Origin: Gordionus sp. m RMFG-2023
Lineage: Eukaryota; Nematomorpha; Gordioida; Chordodea; Parachordodidae
Reading direction: 5' to 3'
DNA: 64,000 nucleotides
NCBI RefSeq assembly: GCF_954871325.1
Contig: NC_088776.1
Span: 17,050,052 to 17,114,051, forward strand
Positions 38,160 to 48,859 of the stretch are shown here, piece after piece. The first letter of the stretch is position 1. The number at the start of each line of letters is the position of its first letter. Below the pieces are notes generated by a model. The model was not told the origin of the DNA. It saw only the letters and a list, made by a program, of their open reading frames with translations, and made no database searches. The position numbers and the translations under genes are program-made.

Positions 38160-38749
38160 GGCCCTATAAATTTTTGGTTCTCGCACATTAATTTTGATTT
38201 TTCTTTTTTGCTAATTTGGATTTCAATTTTCATCTCTTTAAAACTTGGGTTAACTGGGTTTTTATTGCCGCCAAATTCATTTTTGCCCTGGGCCGCCAAG
38301 ATAAATTAATTTACATTTTATTATGTTGATATTTTAATCATTTTTTAAATTTTATTGTTTAATGTTAAGAATTCATATGTTTTTTTTAAATATATAAATA
38401 AGAAAAAAATATATACAACTGAGTTTTTAAATCAAATTATGTGTGCCCTCATTTCCTTTTTAATTTAGGTGTATATTATTTTTATTAGTCTTCTATAAGA
38501 TGTCATCAATTATATTAGTGATGGTGAGGATTGTTATACTGATTATGGATTACCATCATCATTACCTTAATATAACATATAGTTTCGACTTCTAAAAGGT
38601 ATAACCGGGTCACCGCTAAATGTCTCCCTAGACGCGGCCCTATCAGTTAGTAATTCAAACCTAATATTTTAAAAATGGATTTCGAATATTATTGATATCA
38701 TGACGCACTGGAGATAAGTAATTGTACACTCTATTTCAGGTATTAACGT

Positions 38750-39150
38750 CTAGACAGAATAAAAAATGGTCTGGCCTTGTTGTATTTCATAGCTGGAAGG
38801 AATTAATCTATCTCGAAATTGGAGGTGTGAGAGATTAGCATAATAATCAAAGACAAATTGGGAATATTCTGGGTAGAGGGTGAGCATAAAATTTGGAAAC
38901 GCGCTACGCCTTAGAAAGTTAAAGGCTTTTAAAAAGTCTATTGGAATCAAAATATCGTCACTGTGTGTTTGTAGGTCATCCGGGTCGGAAAAGAGACCTC
39001 CACTTGTATTTTACATTGACTCCTAATTGATTCGGTGACAAGTAACTGGATATAGTGAATAATATTTCGTTTACTACTAGCTTGGCAGTTAACCGGCGCC
39101 AAATGGTTCAATTGGCATGTCTTATTCGTTTTTACCTCCCTATCTAAATT
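38750..39150 (-). pseudogene. Reverse transcriptase fragment of a non-LTR-type element
   Basis: On the minus strand one frame gives RRLTAKLVVNEILF and YLSPNQLGVNVK. After a frame change it gives DDILIPIDFLKAFNFLRRSA, then FDYYANLSHLQF, then EIQQGQTIFYS. This is the order RT palm A (D-F-kAFN-l-R), then the y---l-f-----i-s--g-QQGdplgp block, as in RVT_1 proteins of repetitive elements. The usual D after QQG is Q here, and the YxDD box is absent. It is a dead fragment. Confidence 0.6.
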
Positions 39151-39718
39151 TAAAGTTAACGGATATTTTGCAAAATTTCCAAATTTGTGACTATTCTTAC
39201 ATCTACAAAAAAAATTCAAATTTTTTAAAAGGGACGTACCCCCTACTTTTTAAAAAAATCCTGGCATGGTCACTCTTAATTTTTTTCAAATCGTGGGAGC
39301 GCCTCAATGCCTCCCGGTGCCTCCCCGACTACATCACTATTTAGATCCAAATAAGTTTTATTTTTTTATTTTAGGCAGAGGCAAATTTCACTTTGCCTTA
39401 TTTCTAAATATGCCCACCTCTCATGATATTGTAAATTCAGGTGTATGAACTAGATATTAATAATAAATTTTTTTGGCTCTGATTTTTTTTTTACTAACTA
39501 AAAATAAATAATTAAAAACCCCAAATTTTTTTTTTAATTTTGATGTTCTCCTCGACTTACCAAACTAAAAAAAAAGAAAGGTAGATAAACCTGATCAAAT
39601 AAAACCAAGCTTACCAGATGCGGCCCCACGTAAGGTTATATAAAAATAAATTATCGTTTTATAAAACAATTTTAATATAAAACTCGTAATATTCTTCTGG
39701 AAATTTTTAAAAAAAATA

Positions 39719-41208
39719 ATGAGTAAATTCTTTACATCTTATTTATTTTTACATTATTTTAGTGAAGACTTCGCTGCTCGCAACATTTCGCAGGGAACCA
39801 AAAATTTTAAACGTTAAAACTGGGAAAAACGCTTTAAGATTTTTGGGACCTGCGGAGATAAGCGAATTATACTGTTCATCCGCTTTATATTATTTATTTA
39901 TTTTTAACAAGCGGCACCAAACAATCTAAATGAGCTTCAAAATGTCAAAGGGGAAGAAGGAAAGCGTTATATAAGCCCGGATGTAATTTCTTTCGAATTA
40001 AATCCCCACAATGGTAAAGACCATTTGAAAGTTCATGTTAAACAAAATAGTGATTTTTTGAGCGACGATTTTACTGTGGAAGACGCGTCGGGAAAAACTC
40101 ATCAAAGAGGAAAGCAATATAAAGGATGGACTTACACTGGAAACGCTAAGGACTCCAAAGGGGAAGAATATTTTGCCAGTTTTACCGGATTTTTTGGACT
40201 CGTGAGTAGTTTAATATATATTCGATCTATTTAGAGATTTATTTTCAAATAAGTTCCAAATATTATTGTGAAAAATAAATTTATAATAAATGGAGGGGGG
40301 GGGGGATTATAAACAGGAATATTTTATTCTCGTTATGCTAAATTATGACAATACAAAATTTAACATTTTGAATTAAATTCATTAATGCATAAGTATTATT
40401 ATAATATGATATTTTTGAAAAAACTATATACCAATCGCGACTGGTATCACGCCAATTTTTAATTTCTTTTATTATTTTGGAATAAGTTAACTTTTTAATA
40501 ATTTTATTTTTATAATCTCGACACTTCTATCTAATGGTTGTTTACCGAAAAAAGTCATTATTTTGTTTTGTTCTATAAGGGGAATAAAATTGGCAATTGC
40601 GCTAAACTCCTGTTTTGTTCTCTTGCTAAATATGTATGAAATTTTCAAAGAAAAAATGGCCTTAAATTAAGAATTTTCACAAACTAACCATTATTATGAT
40701 TATTTTTTGAATAAAAGCTTTACCATATGTCCAAATTTGGTAAAACGTTAGTAGTGTTAAGATAAGATGCCGGAAAATTTGTTACTGAAAATACAATTCC
40801 CCCCCCCCCCCCCGAAAAATATAATAGGAAAAAAATACTTATGCAAAAAATGCATCTGCTCAGGCTATACCTATATCTATATTATTTATAATAAAAAAAG
40901 GATAATTGTATTTTAGATTTTTCTCTAGTGCCTTTTTTTGTGATATCCTTTCCTTTTACCATTAATATGTAACTATCCTGACCCAAATTACTTGCTTTGC
41001 AAAAAGCAGTTGCGTTAATCAAATTTTACTTAAAATTCTTTATAAAAAAAATTCATAGAACGGAATTATAAATAAAGGTGGAAAACAATATGATGTAAAG
41101 GCCAAATATGATGAAAGGGATGAACACGGAGCCAGTGCCGGAATCTTGCCGGTTGAAATTATGGAAAAACTAGAGACACCTCGAGGTATCTGTGGAGTTA
41201 AAAAATAA
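39719..41208 (+). CDS. Stand-alone ADAM/ADAMTS-type (M12B) propeptide protein, three exons
   Basis: Exons 39719-39812, 39912-40205 and 41078-41208 have matching phases and give 172 residues. Exon 1 (MSKFFTSYLFLHYF...) is a weak signal-peptide candidate. Exon 2 carries VISFELNPHNGKDHLKVHVK, then FLSDDFTVE and KQYKGWTYTGNA. Exon 3 carries SGKQYDVKAKYD and ends GICGVKK. The order fits the M12B propeptide: hydrophobic strand with F-L, n--fL---ft-e, y-G-v-g--, G-l-Gl---g--Y-i, and a final CGV at the protease boundary. In ADAMTS enzymes this prodomain keeps the protease inactive. No HExxHxxGxxH motif was found downstream and a stop follows CGVKK. Exons 2 and 3 are well supported, exon 1 less so. 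A pseudogene is the alternative. Confidence 0.55.
40292..40815. mobile_element. Possible element with inverted G-tract ends in the propeptide gene intron
   Basis: The left side reads GGAGGGGGGGGGGGATTATA and the right side, inverted, a run of 15 G followed by AATTGTA. The pair brackets about 500 bp of AT-rich sequence in the 872-bp intron 40206-41077. No clear target duplication, so only tentative. Confidence 0.3.
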
Positions 41209-42010
41209 AACTTCGGAGGCCACGGATTTAGAATATTAGATATAATTTATTTTTTTTAAAAAATTAGAAAAATATATAATTTATAAGTTTTTTTTGCTTT
41301 TCTTCTAAATTTAAAATTATATTAATTTAAAATTCAATTTTCAAAATTTAGCAATAACAATTATATTATATAAAATAAATTAAACTCCTTTTTTTCGATG
41401 AATAAAATATTTTCTCATAATTACTGAAGATTTTTGATTTTTGTGTTAATATCTTGTAATGTGTTTTCTATTTTTTTTAAATTTTGATTTCGAATTACAT
41501 AACTAATTTATAAGTCTTAAGGGAAGGAATCTGACAAAAGCTCTATATTCAGTATGAAAAAAAAATGTTTAGAATAGTTTTAAAAAAATGTATTTTTGGA
41601 TGGGTTTAGAAAAACAGATTAATGTAAATGGTTCTATACCAAAAATGATGAAAATGACGTTAAACATATAGGCCAATGCTTGGTGTAGGCCAATGGAGTT
41701 TAGATATAGGCGAAGGCCCGGTGGCTAAAGTTTTGCTTTGAAAAGAATACAAATTAAACAATTTTTTAAATTTGTTTTAAAATATATACTCTCTCATCTG
41801 CTTGATTTTTATAAAACCCATATATGGGGTAGGGTTAGCTTTTTAAAAATATTAGTGGGTATATATAGGGCTTAAGATAGAGATTTATCATGGGACTATT
41901 TACTGTCCATTCACACAAGAGGTGGTAATTTACACATTGCTAGGTATTAAGCCATAACCGAAGCCAATTGCTCTTTAATTTATCTTGCAAAACTTAATAA
42001 GACTCAACAG

Positions 42011-42166
42011 TAGTGTTTTAAACGGCTCGATTTGAGCCTATTTTTAAAAACGGCTAACTCAATATTTTATCCAGAAAAATATTACCCAAGCCTGAAGATT
42101 TTTCTCATATATTGAGTTAGCAGTATTTAAAGATCGGCTCAAAACGAGTCGTTTAACAGTATACTA
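42011..42166. mobile_element. 156-bp hairpin MITE, hAT-like
   Basis: Starts TAGTGTTTTAAACGGCTC and, from the right, TAGTATACTGTTAAACGACTC. Both arms run into GAGCC--TTTTTAAA and a GGCTAACTCAATAT block. The flanks CTCAACAG and CTCAGCAG match at 7 of 8 bases. Related in design to the MITE at 22022-22166. Confidence 0.85.
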
Positions 42167-42558
42167 CTCAGCAGGTACATTATTTATGAATTTAAGATGT
42201 GTTTAAAATGTTTATAAAAAAACAATTTCATCTTGAACATTTCTTTGTGAAAAGATTAAATTTATTTTTTTAAAGCAAACTTTGTTTTAAAAAAATTAAT
42301 TAAAGTATATAATTGGCATAAATAATATATAATTCAATCTTTATTGACACTTTATTTTAATAATAAATGGCTTGGGGATAAAATTTGATGTTTAAAATAG
42401 GTTAAAGGAAATAATAATATCTAATAAGAATAAAAAAAAATTTCTTTTTAATAATTTTTTATTAAGCCTGCGTAATTAATTTAAAACTAACTGACAAATA
42501 GAATCTTGGAGGGCCTAGCCAATAATATCATGAATATAATTAGAAAAAAATAAGTGGC

Positions 42559-42822
42559 CATAGCGGAGATAGGAGTGATATAAGAGCCTTAATACAGTGG
42601 GAAAAATTAGATATAGATATTAAAAATGTGGGCCAAAATTGGTACAAAAAAAATTTAACGGGCTGGGAAGGATAACGTAAAATTTTAATGGTCCAAACCT
42701 TATTTTTCGAATTTTAATGGACAAGTCGGCAAATTTTTGAAAAAATTATAACGGACCGGGGCTGAGCAAAAAATTTAACGGGCCGGGCATTTTTTTTAAT
42801 AAGCCGGGCTTTACAGACCTCT
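42559..42822. mobile_element. Non-autonomous hAT-like element with GGGCCGG repeats, copy 2
   Basis: Same order as 31602-31904. Blocks ending in GGGCTGGG, GGACCGGGGC and GGGCCGGGC repeat at 40-60 bp spacing. The right end reads AGAGGTCTGTAAAGCCCGGC on the minus strand. Confidence 0.6.
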
Positions 42823-43729
42823 TTGGAATTAAATAAACATTTGGTAATAATTATAATGTATTTATCTTTTATTAATTAATTACATTTTTAATTTCAAGAA
42901 AAATCTTATATTTCAATTTTGTGTTCAAATAACTCAAATATTCGTTCTATGGTGTTGAAAATGTTCTTTAACTGCCCCAAAATTTTTGTCTGCCCCCCCC
43001 CCCAATGGGTGAAGCCAGAATCGGGCCTGTACTATATCTTCCTCATCTTCAAAAAAAAATTTGTATTTTCATTTTCGGTAATACTCATTTTAAAAATAAA
43101 ATAAAATTTAATATGGAAGATAGTAATTTTTTCGTTAACTCGGCAGATATTGAAAATTTAAATAAATGTGGAATTTTAAAATTAAATTTTAACAATTATT
43201 TGTTTTCATCTGAAAATCAAAATCTTTTTATTTTTCAGTATTTATACTTTTTAAAATATTTGAATAAATACTTATACAAATACAAAAGAGTATTTGATTT
43301 TCTCATATATTCAATTATATACTAAATACAGATACAAAAAGGGTATTTGTATTTAGTATTTTAAATACAAGTATTCGTGTTACTGCCCGACCCTGATTGC
43401 AATTATAAGAAAAGTATAAATAATATATAAATTATGCTCAGGAGCATGCCAGCTGGAGATCACCCCCCTCCTCCCCGTAGCAAAATTTAAAGAAAAATGT
43501 AAAAGTTTTTATATAAATTGTGAATATTGCAAAATATTCTTTTTTAAACAGGTTGTATTCTTTTAATTTTAGCAAAATGTTAAAATTAATTTAAATATTA
43601 CTTCCTTGTGTTTTAATATTTTATCCCACGAAAATTTAAAATGTATTAATTTTAAACCTTATACACTAATGAATATAAGAAAATTTTATCAATAAAAAAA
43701 TTCTATTTAATTTATCCTCTAAAAACTAT

Positions 43730-44480
43730 GATTAGGAAAAATTTATAGAGTATATAATGAAAGATTCAGATAACCAAAGAGAAGGAATTTGCTTAATAGA
43801 ATTATTTCTCAGACTTCTTATGCTACAAGTAGAAAAAAACTGCATAAAGCATGCCCAGAAAGATGAAGACTTCATAAAACTTTTATAGAATTTTTAAATC
43901 TAGAGGAGCCTTTTGAGTGCCCTTGAAGAAATAACAGAATGGCCTGAGCCTTTTATATTTTATCTGAGGCAGATACGTTTTGCAGCCGAATTTTTTTGCA
44001 TTGGAATGCATTAATAAATTATTTAGATTACATGACAATTTTTATATTTTTTAAAAAAATATTAATTTGGTCAAGATTATGAGAATATCGCGAATATTAT
44101 CAACTAAGAGATAAATATGACCAACAATATCCCAAAATTTAGGTGATCGAGGTGAAAACGAAATTATATGATTGAAATTCGCAAGCCTCGACTTGCAAAT
44201 AGCTTAACAAATCCTTCTATATTAACGTGGAATTGAGGATTAATAAAAAAAGCCCTTTTTATTTCACTTTTAAATTTTGGATAAATTTTTGCCTCAAATC
44301 AACGAACGATTTCTGATTCATCAAACTGATGATATATTAAATTTTGATATTGAAAAAATTAAATATTTAGCTAAATTTTATTCAAAGTATATCATCTAAA
44401 GGCCAATTAATTTCAATTTTAAATCTTGGTATATTAATTTTAGTAGATAGTCTTCCAAGAAATGCAACGAAAGTATTGCA
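43730..44480 (+). pseudogene. hAT transposase remnant related to family B
   Basis: Short stretches in changing frames match the family B copies at 17528-17918 and 48860-49540: EEITEWPEPF beside EISQWLER, a VKIMRISRIL-like stretch beside KKMRIAESIL, and KPRLANSL beside CPPRLAASK. Ends are not identified. Confidence 0.45.
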
Positions 44481-44545
44481 TATTTTAAAAACCTATATGA
44501 CCGGAAAAAAAAAATTCTAAAAATTAAGTGATTTATTATTTTGTA

Positions 44546-44773
44546 TCATATCGTAGTTTTTATTCTCCTTAAAAATATAATAACTGCAATATAATTTGTA
44601 GCCCATCGTTTTGGACATGTTTTTATAAAAAAATATTTAAAACCACATAACAAGAATAAACCTTTAGCGTTTCGAGTTTTCGGAAAGTCAAAAAATACGG
44701 GACTATTTATTTTAATAAAATCCCCAAGGTTATTTAAAATGGTCACTTCTGTTAAACTGTTTTTATAATACAA
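44546..44773 (-). CDS. Unassigned open frame, 75 codons
   Basis: The frame reads SLTEVTILNNLGDFIKINSP, then KTRNAKGLFLLCGFKYFF, then CPKRWATNYIAV. The KG-fLL-GfkYf----p-rWat order is faintly like a FLYWCH zinc finger, as found in some transposon-derived genes, but the final Cys pair is missing. Possibly an exon or an element remnant. Confidence 0.25.
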   Translation of the reverse strand: MYYKNSLTEVTILNNLGDFIKINSPVFFDFPKTRNAKGLFLLCGFKYFFIKTCPKRWATNYIAVIIFLRRIKTTI

Positions 44774-45596
44774 AAATATTCAAAGAAAATGCTGTCCACC
44801 CACAAATCATTCCTTTGTTGAGAAAGGTGATTACCTTAAATTGAAATTGTTAAATTAATTTTTAAAAAATAATTTTATTTATAAAAATAAATTATACATT
44901 GTTCATTTGTATAAATCAACAAACAAATAATATCATTTTAAAAAAAATCTAGGTAAAACTGGTAGAAACAGCCGATAATTTTAAAAAACATTTTTTTAAT
45001 AGGCGCGTGTAAACAAATAAATAGAAACGCTTCAACTCCATAATAAGCTTGGCTTTTATTTTATATTATAAATGCAGTAGTTTGGCTGGAGCGCAAATCG
45101 ATAAAAAAATTATCGTTTGAATTCCATTTTCAAATCGCATCAAAAATCGATAAGGGGCAAGTAGTTACTATTGGAATCTTTTTTATACATGTTTATCCGA
45201 TCAGGGAAAATATTCTGATTTTTAAAAATTCGGGCATTAAAATAAGTTACAAAATTAAATCTCAACTAAATCGAAGTCATATCAATGCAAATTGATTTGA
45301 TCCCTAATAATTTCAAAAACTTCTTTAAATAGCTCAAATTAAAATCAATTTTTTTGATAATGAATTATCTATATTAAAATAATTTTGCCAATACAACTTA
45401 CTTATATGAAAGAATAAATTCAAGAAACAAGGACTGGTGTTTATACCATTTTTATTAAACAAATATCGAATGCTTTACAAAATATTACAGATCAAGTTTT
45501 TTGAATAATAATTTGAGTATATTAGTAAATATAAAATTTTAAATTGGTATTTTAAAAAAGTTTGTTCAAGCAACGTATTTGAAATGGAGATGAGAA

Positions 45597-45950
45597 TCAT
45601 TTTTTTCCTGCTTTCTTGGCTCCACCTGATATAAAAAATAAACATTATATGGCAACATAAAAGGGATATTAAAAACCTTATATTCTATAGCATAATTTAT
45701 ATTAATTAATAATAAAAATCATTAAAAAATCTTACCTTTTCCTTTCGCGGCTGCTCCTTCTTTAGGTTTGCTATCCTATAAAAATCTATATAAAAGATCA
45801 ATATTTTAAAAATTTTACTCCTGCTGGTGTAGCTTTCGCTGCAGCACCTTCTTTTTTGGCTATGTAAAATTTAATTTGCAGTTTAATATTGAAAAATAAA
45901 TGTTGTAATATATAATATATTAAATATTGATACTTACTATCTTTAGACAT
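45597..45950 (-). CDS. Novel 40-residue Lys/Ala/Gly-rich protein, four exons
   Basis: Exons on the minus strand are 45938-45950, 45819-45859, 45736-45775 and 45597-45625; phases match and the total is 41 codons with a TGA stop. Introns are GT-AG: 78, 43 and 110 bp, with good donors (GTAAGTAT, GTAAGATT) and acceptors (TTTACATAG, TATATCAG). The protein contains 12 Lys, 10 Ala and 7 Gly, and repeats the phrase KEGAAAK (exons 2 and 3), ending GGAKKAGKK. There is no signal peptide or membrane segment. Composition suggests a nucleic-acid-binding or ribosome-associated micro-protein; the last residues resemble the tail of TMA7, and the composition recalls HMGN or histone H1 tails. Neither homology can be claimed. 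Four exons with good splice sites and a clean frame make chance unlikely. Confidence 0.7.
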
Positions 45951-46248
45951 TTGTGAAATACAAGGTTTATTGATAAGAAGTTTAAATGGCTGATGAAATT
46001 CAAATAATAATTTAAATTGGCAATATAAAAACGGATTTTTTAAAATGAAAATGATAACAAAATGTATTTATACTATAAAAAATAACCAAGACAAGGTACT
46101 ATTAGAGATCATGTGATTCGTATTTAATATGTTTTATTTATTATTATTATTTTTGAATTATGGTAATTGAAAATTTGATTAGCGCTCAATTCAAAATTGA
46201 TAACAAATCGACAAATATGTACAAATTTATTTATTAAAATTAAATATA

Positions 46249-46402
46249 TATATATAATAAATTTTTAAGGAAATTTAATATTTTAATAAAAATGAATGGC
46301 TCATTAAATAAAAATATATAAGTTTTATATATAATAAATTTTTAAGGAAATTTAATATTTTAATAAAAATGAATGGCTCATTAAATAAAAATATATAAGT
46401 TT
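46249..46402. repeat. 77-bp tandem duplication, two virtually identical copies
   Basis: TTTTTAAGGAAATTTAATA recurs with a 77-bp offset (AAGG at 46267 and 46344), followed in both by GAATGGCTCATTAAATAAAA. Recent local duplication in non-coding DNA. Confidence 0.9.
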
Positions 46403-46829
46403 TATAAATAATTAATCACTGATAAATAAATCTGAATTTTGTTCTAAATATTATAAGACTAGATAATAAATATAAGAGAAAACAGATTACGCTAATGCAT
46501 ATATAACACAAGATCAATAAATGATAGATGATCATAATCTTAAGTGGCTAGATAAAATATGAGCCAGACTCTTTAAAATAAAAAATATATAAGATAGAAA
46601 CTTTTTAAATTGTAAATAACACAATCAATTAAATTCATATTTTGACATTTATTATGCTTACAAATAATGAAAGCATAACAATACAAGACATTTCTAAATA
46701 AAATATTAATACAAAATATATAACCATTTATTACAATATTAAATATTTTCGATTACATATACATAATAATCTTACGTCTCAAGAATTACAAGTGATAAAA
46801 AAGGTTAATTAATCATATACTGCCTCTGT

Positions 46830-47090
46830 TAATGGTTTTTAAAAACCACACAAGGTAATATAATTCTTATCATAAAACTAATATAACATTGTATTACCGT
46901 TTTAGACAATGTTTTATAGAATGGATTAATAAGGAAAAATTTGTAGGCCTAACCAAATCAATATTTCTTGAAGAAGAGAATATAAACGATTAATCCAAAT
47001 CATAAAACAATGTTGGAGTTAGAGCTTCCTTTTAGATGTCATTATGGAAGCTAGATAAGTAATCGAGAAAATATTTTTAGTTAAGGGGTA
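46830..47090 (-). repeat. Dispersed repeat, copy 2 (inverted partner at 11876-12130)
   Basis: Read on the minus strand it carries TCGATTACTTATCTAGCTTC, GGAAGCTCTAAC, TTTTATGATTTGGATTAATC and TCTTCTTCAAGAA in the same order as 11876-12130. Toward 47200 a terminus with ATAGCGTCACTATGGGGGGG follows on the minus strand. Confidence 0.7.
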
Positions 47091-47604
47091 TAATAGGGAA
47101 CCATTTAAAAAATTCTTTTTGCTTCAGCGGGCTATTCTATTCAAATCTTTTGGAGCTAGAGCCCCTGCCCCCCCCATAGTGACGCTATTGATCAGCAAAC
47201 TCATATTCATACCAAACAATATGCTAGAATAATACATTTATTATAAATGAGGGGGTTTTAGATTGAATTCATGATCTACATAAAACATAAGTAATATTTT
47301 ATATTCACAATATTTTGATAGTTGATAGTAGAGCTAAAATAATTTTTCTTTTTAAAATTTATGAAAAAAGCACTATTATAATTAAAAAGATGTAATTAAT
47401 AATGAAAAAACATCCCCGCCGAGGGCGGCGAGAACTTTTTAGGTAAGGAGGCTTTAGTTTTGTGGAGGGGAGGGGGTGGTTGTATCCAATAAAAATCATA
47501 TCATGTAGATGCTGATTGATCTAAAGGAAAAAACTTAATTTGATGAAATATATTTAAACAAGTATTTGAAATAAAGAGTAGGATTAAAGGTTAGAGAGAT
47601 ATGT

Positions 47605-47793
47605 ATATTTTCAAAAATGGCCCGATTAAGATAATAACCAAAATAAAATTATGCAAGCCTGGAGATTTTGCTCATAAATGGCAGAAAAGTTTGGACATCT
47701 ATTCTCCAAATCTCAAGGCTTACACTTATTTTAGCTATAATCTTATGGGGCGTTTATAAAAATCGACCCAAATCGGGTTTTTTAATCACACTA
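47605..47793. mobile_element. TAGTGTT-type miniature hAT-like element, second copy
   Basis: It shares GGCCCGATTAAGAT-ATAACC, the AAGCCT...TTTTGC..ATA block, TGGCAGAAA-TTGGACATCTA and the right arm AAAATCGACCCAAAT with 63167-63377. The right end reads TAGTGTGATTAAAAAACCCG on the minus strand. The left end is damaged. Confidence 0.7.
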
Positions 47794-48859
47794 TATTTAC
47801 GAAAGTGAAACCAAAGATATAAGTATATTTTTTTTAAAAAATATAAAGATATAGAATTAGGAGAACATACAGATTCTATTTCCATTGAGTTTTTTTTGTT
47901 GAGCTATTATGTTTATAATATTTTAGTAGAGATGTGTAACACCAAAAACGTCCACATATTAAAAAATTTTCTACACAATTGCAATTATTAGATATTTATA
48001 AAAAGGAAAAAAAATTTTCCTCATATTTATTTTAAAATTAGGTATTGCTACTAAGTTAAAAAAATTATATAATTTTTTAAGGTATAAGGTGGTAAAATAA
48101 TAACGTAGTAAAAATATTCATGTTTTTAAAGTAATGAGATCGGTATTGATTTTTCTAAGCAGCATAAATATTATATTAGTTTTATATAAGAATTTTTTAA
48201 GAAATTTTTTTATAAATGCTTCGTCACTGCTTATAACAATATGGAGTTACATGTGTTAAATTATTTAAGTGATGAATAAAAAGATTTATTAAAAACAATT
48301 CTACTTTAATATCTCTGCTCCGGTATAGAAAGATGTGTTTCACAAATTTAATTAATGGGCCATATGGGTATAAATTAAAATATATTTTTTGCTTATTATA
48401 TTGAAAATAATGAGCTATCATTCAGTAGCATCACTAGCCTTTTTCAATTTTGTTTCAGTTTTAATGAAGTCCTTATTATGGCCTAGCAGCGGGGGGGGGG
48501 GGGGACAAATCCCCCCCCCCCAAAGCCAAAAAATGCAGATGCCGGATTATATTTTTCAAAAATATTATTGTTAATATTAATTTATATTTGTTAATATTTA
48601 TTCTTATCTCATATATACATATATATATATATATATATATTTAATTACATTTATTTATCACATTCATCTACTAAGTTATTTTATCAATCAATTTCGATTT
48701 CAAGTTTTCCTTGGCGTAATTTACCTATTATTTTCAAATTTTAGTGGCGTAATATTTATCTAAATTTCTAATAAAATAATAATTATCTCTGAAACTCCTT
48801 GTCCAACAGGGAGAAAAAAATTGCAAGCTTGTCCAACGAGATCGAGTCTCCGCCACAGT

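Larger units (their letters stand above)
41209..43729. other. No gene seen; miniature elements and element ends
   Basis: It contains the MITEs at 42011-42166 and 42559-42822, a 12-base C tract followed by AATGGGTGAAGCCAGAAT (42984-43020, an element-type end) and an end reading GGGTCGGGCAGTAACACG on the minus strand near 43397. The open frame at 43005-43325 crosses these ends and is not believed. Confidence 0.55.

Noticed and set aside
43005-43325. 106-codon open frame
   Set aside because: It crosses a C tract and two element ends and encodes mostly Lys, Asn, Phe and Tyr, as random AT-rich DNA does.
44546-44773. FLYWCH zinc finger
   Set aside because: The order of aromatic residues is suggestive, but the second Cys and the His pair are missing.
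45597-45950. Identification of the Lys/Ala protein as TMA7 or HMGN
   Set aside because: Only the last nine residues or the overall composition agree; the core motifs of both families are absent.
48389-48574. 61-codon frame with a poly-Gly run
   Set aside because: The Gly run is the G tract at the start of a hAT element.
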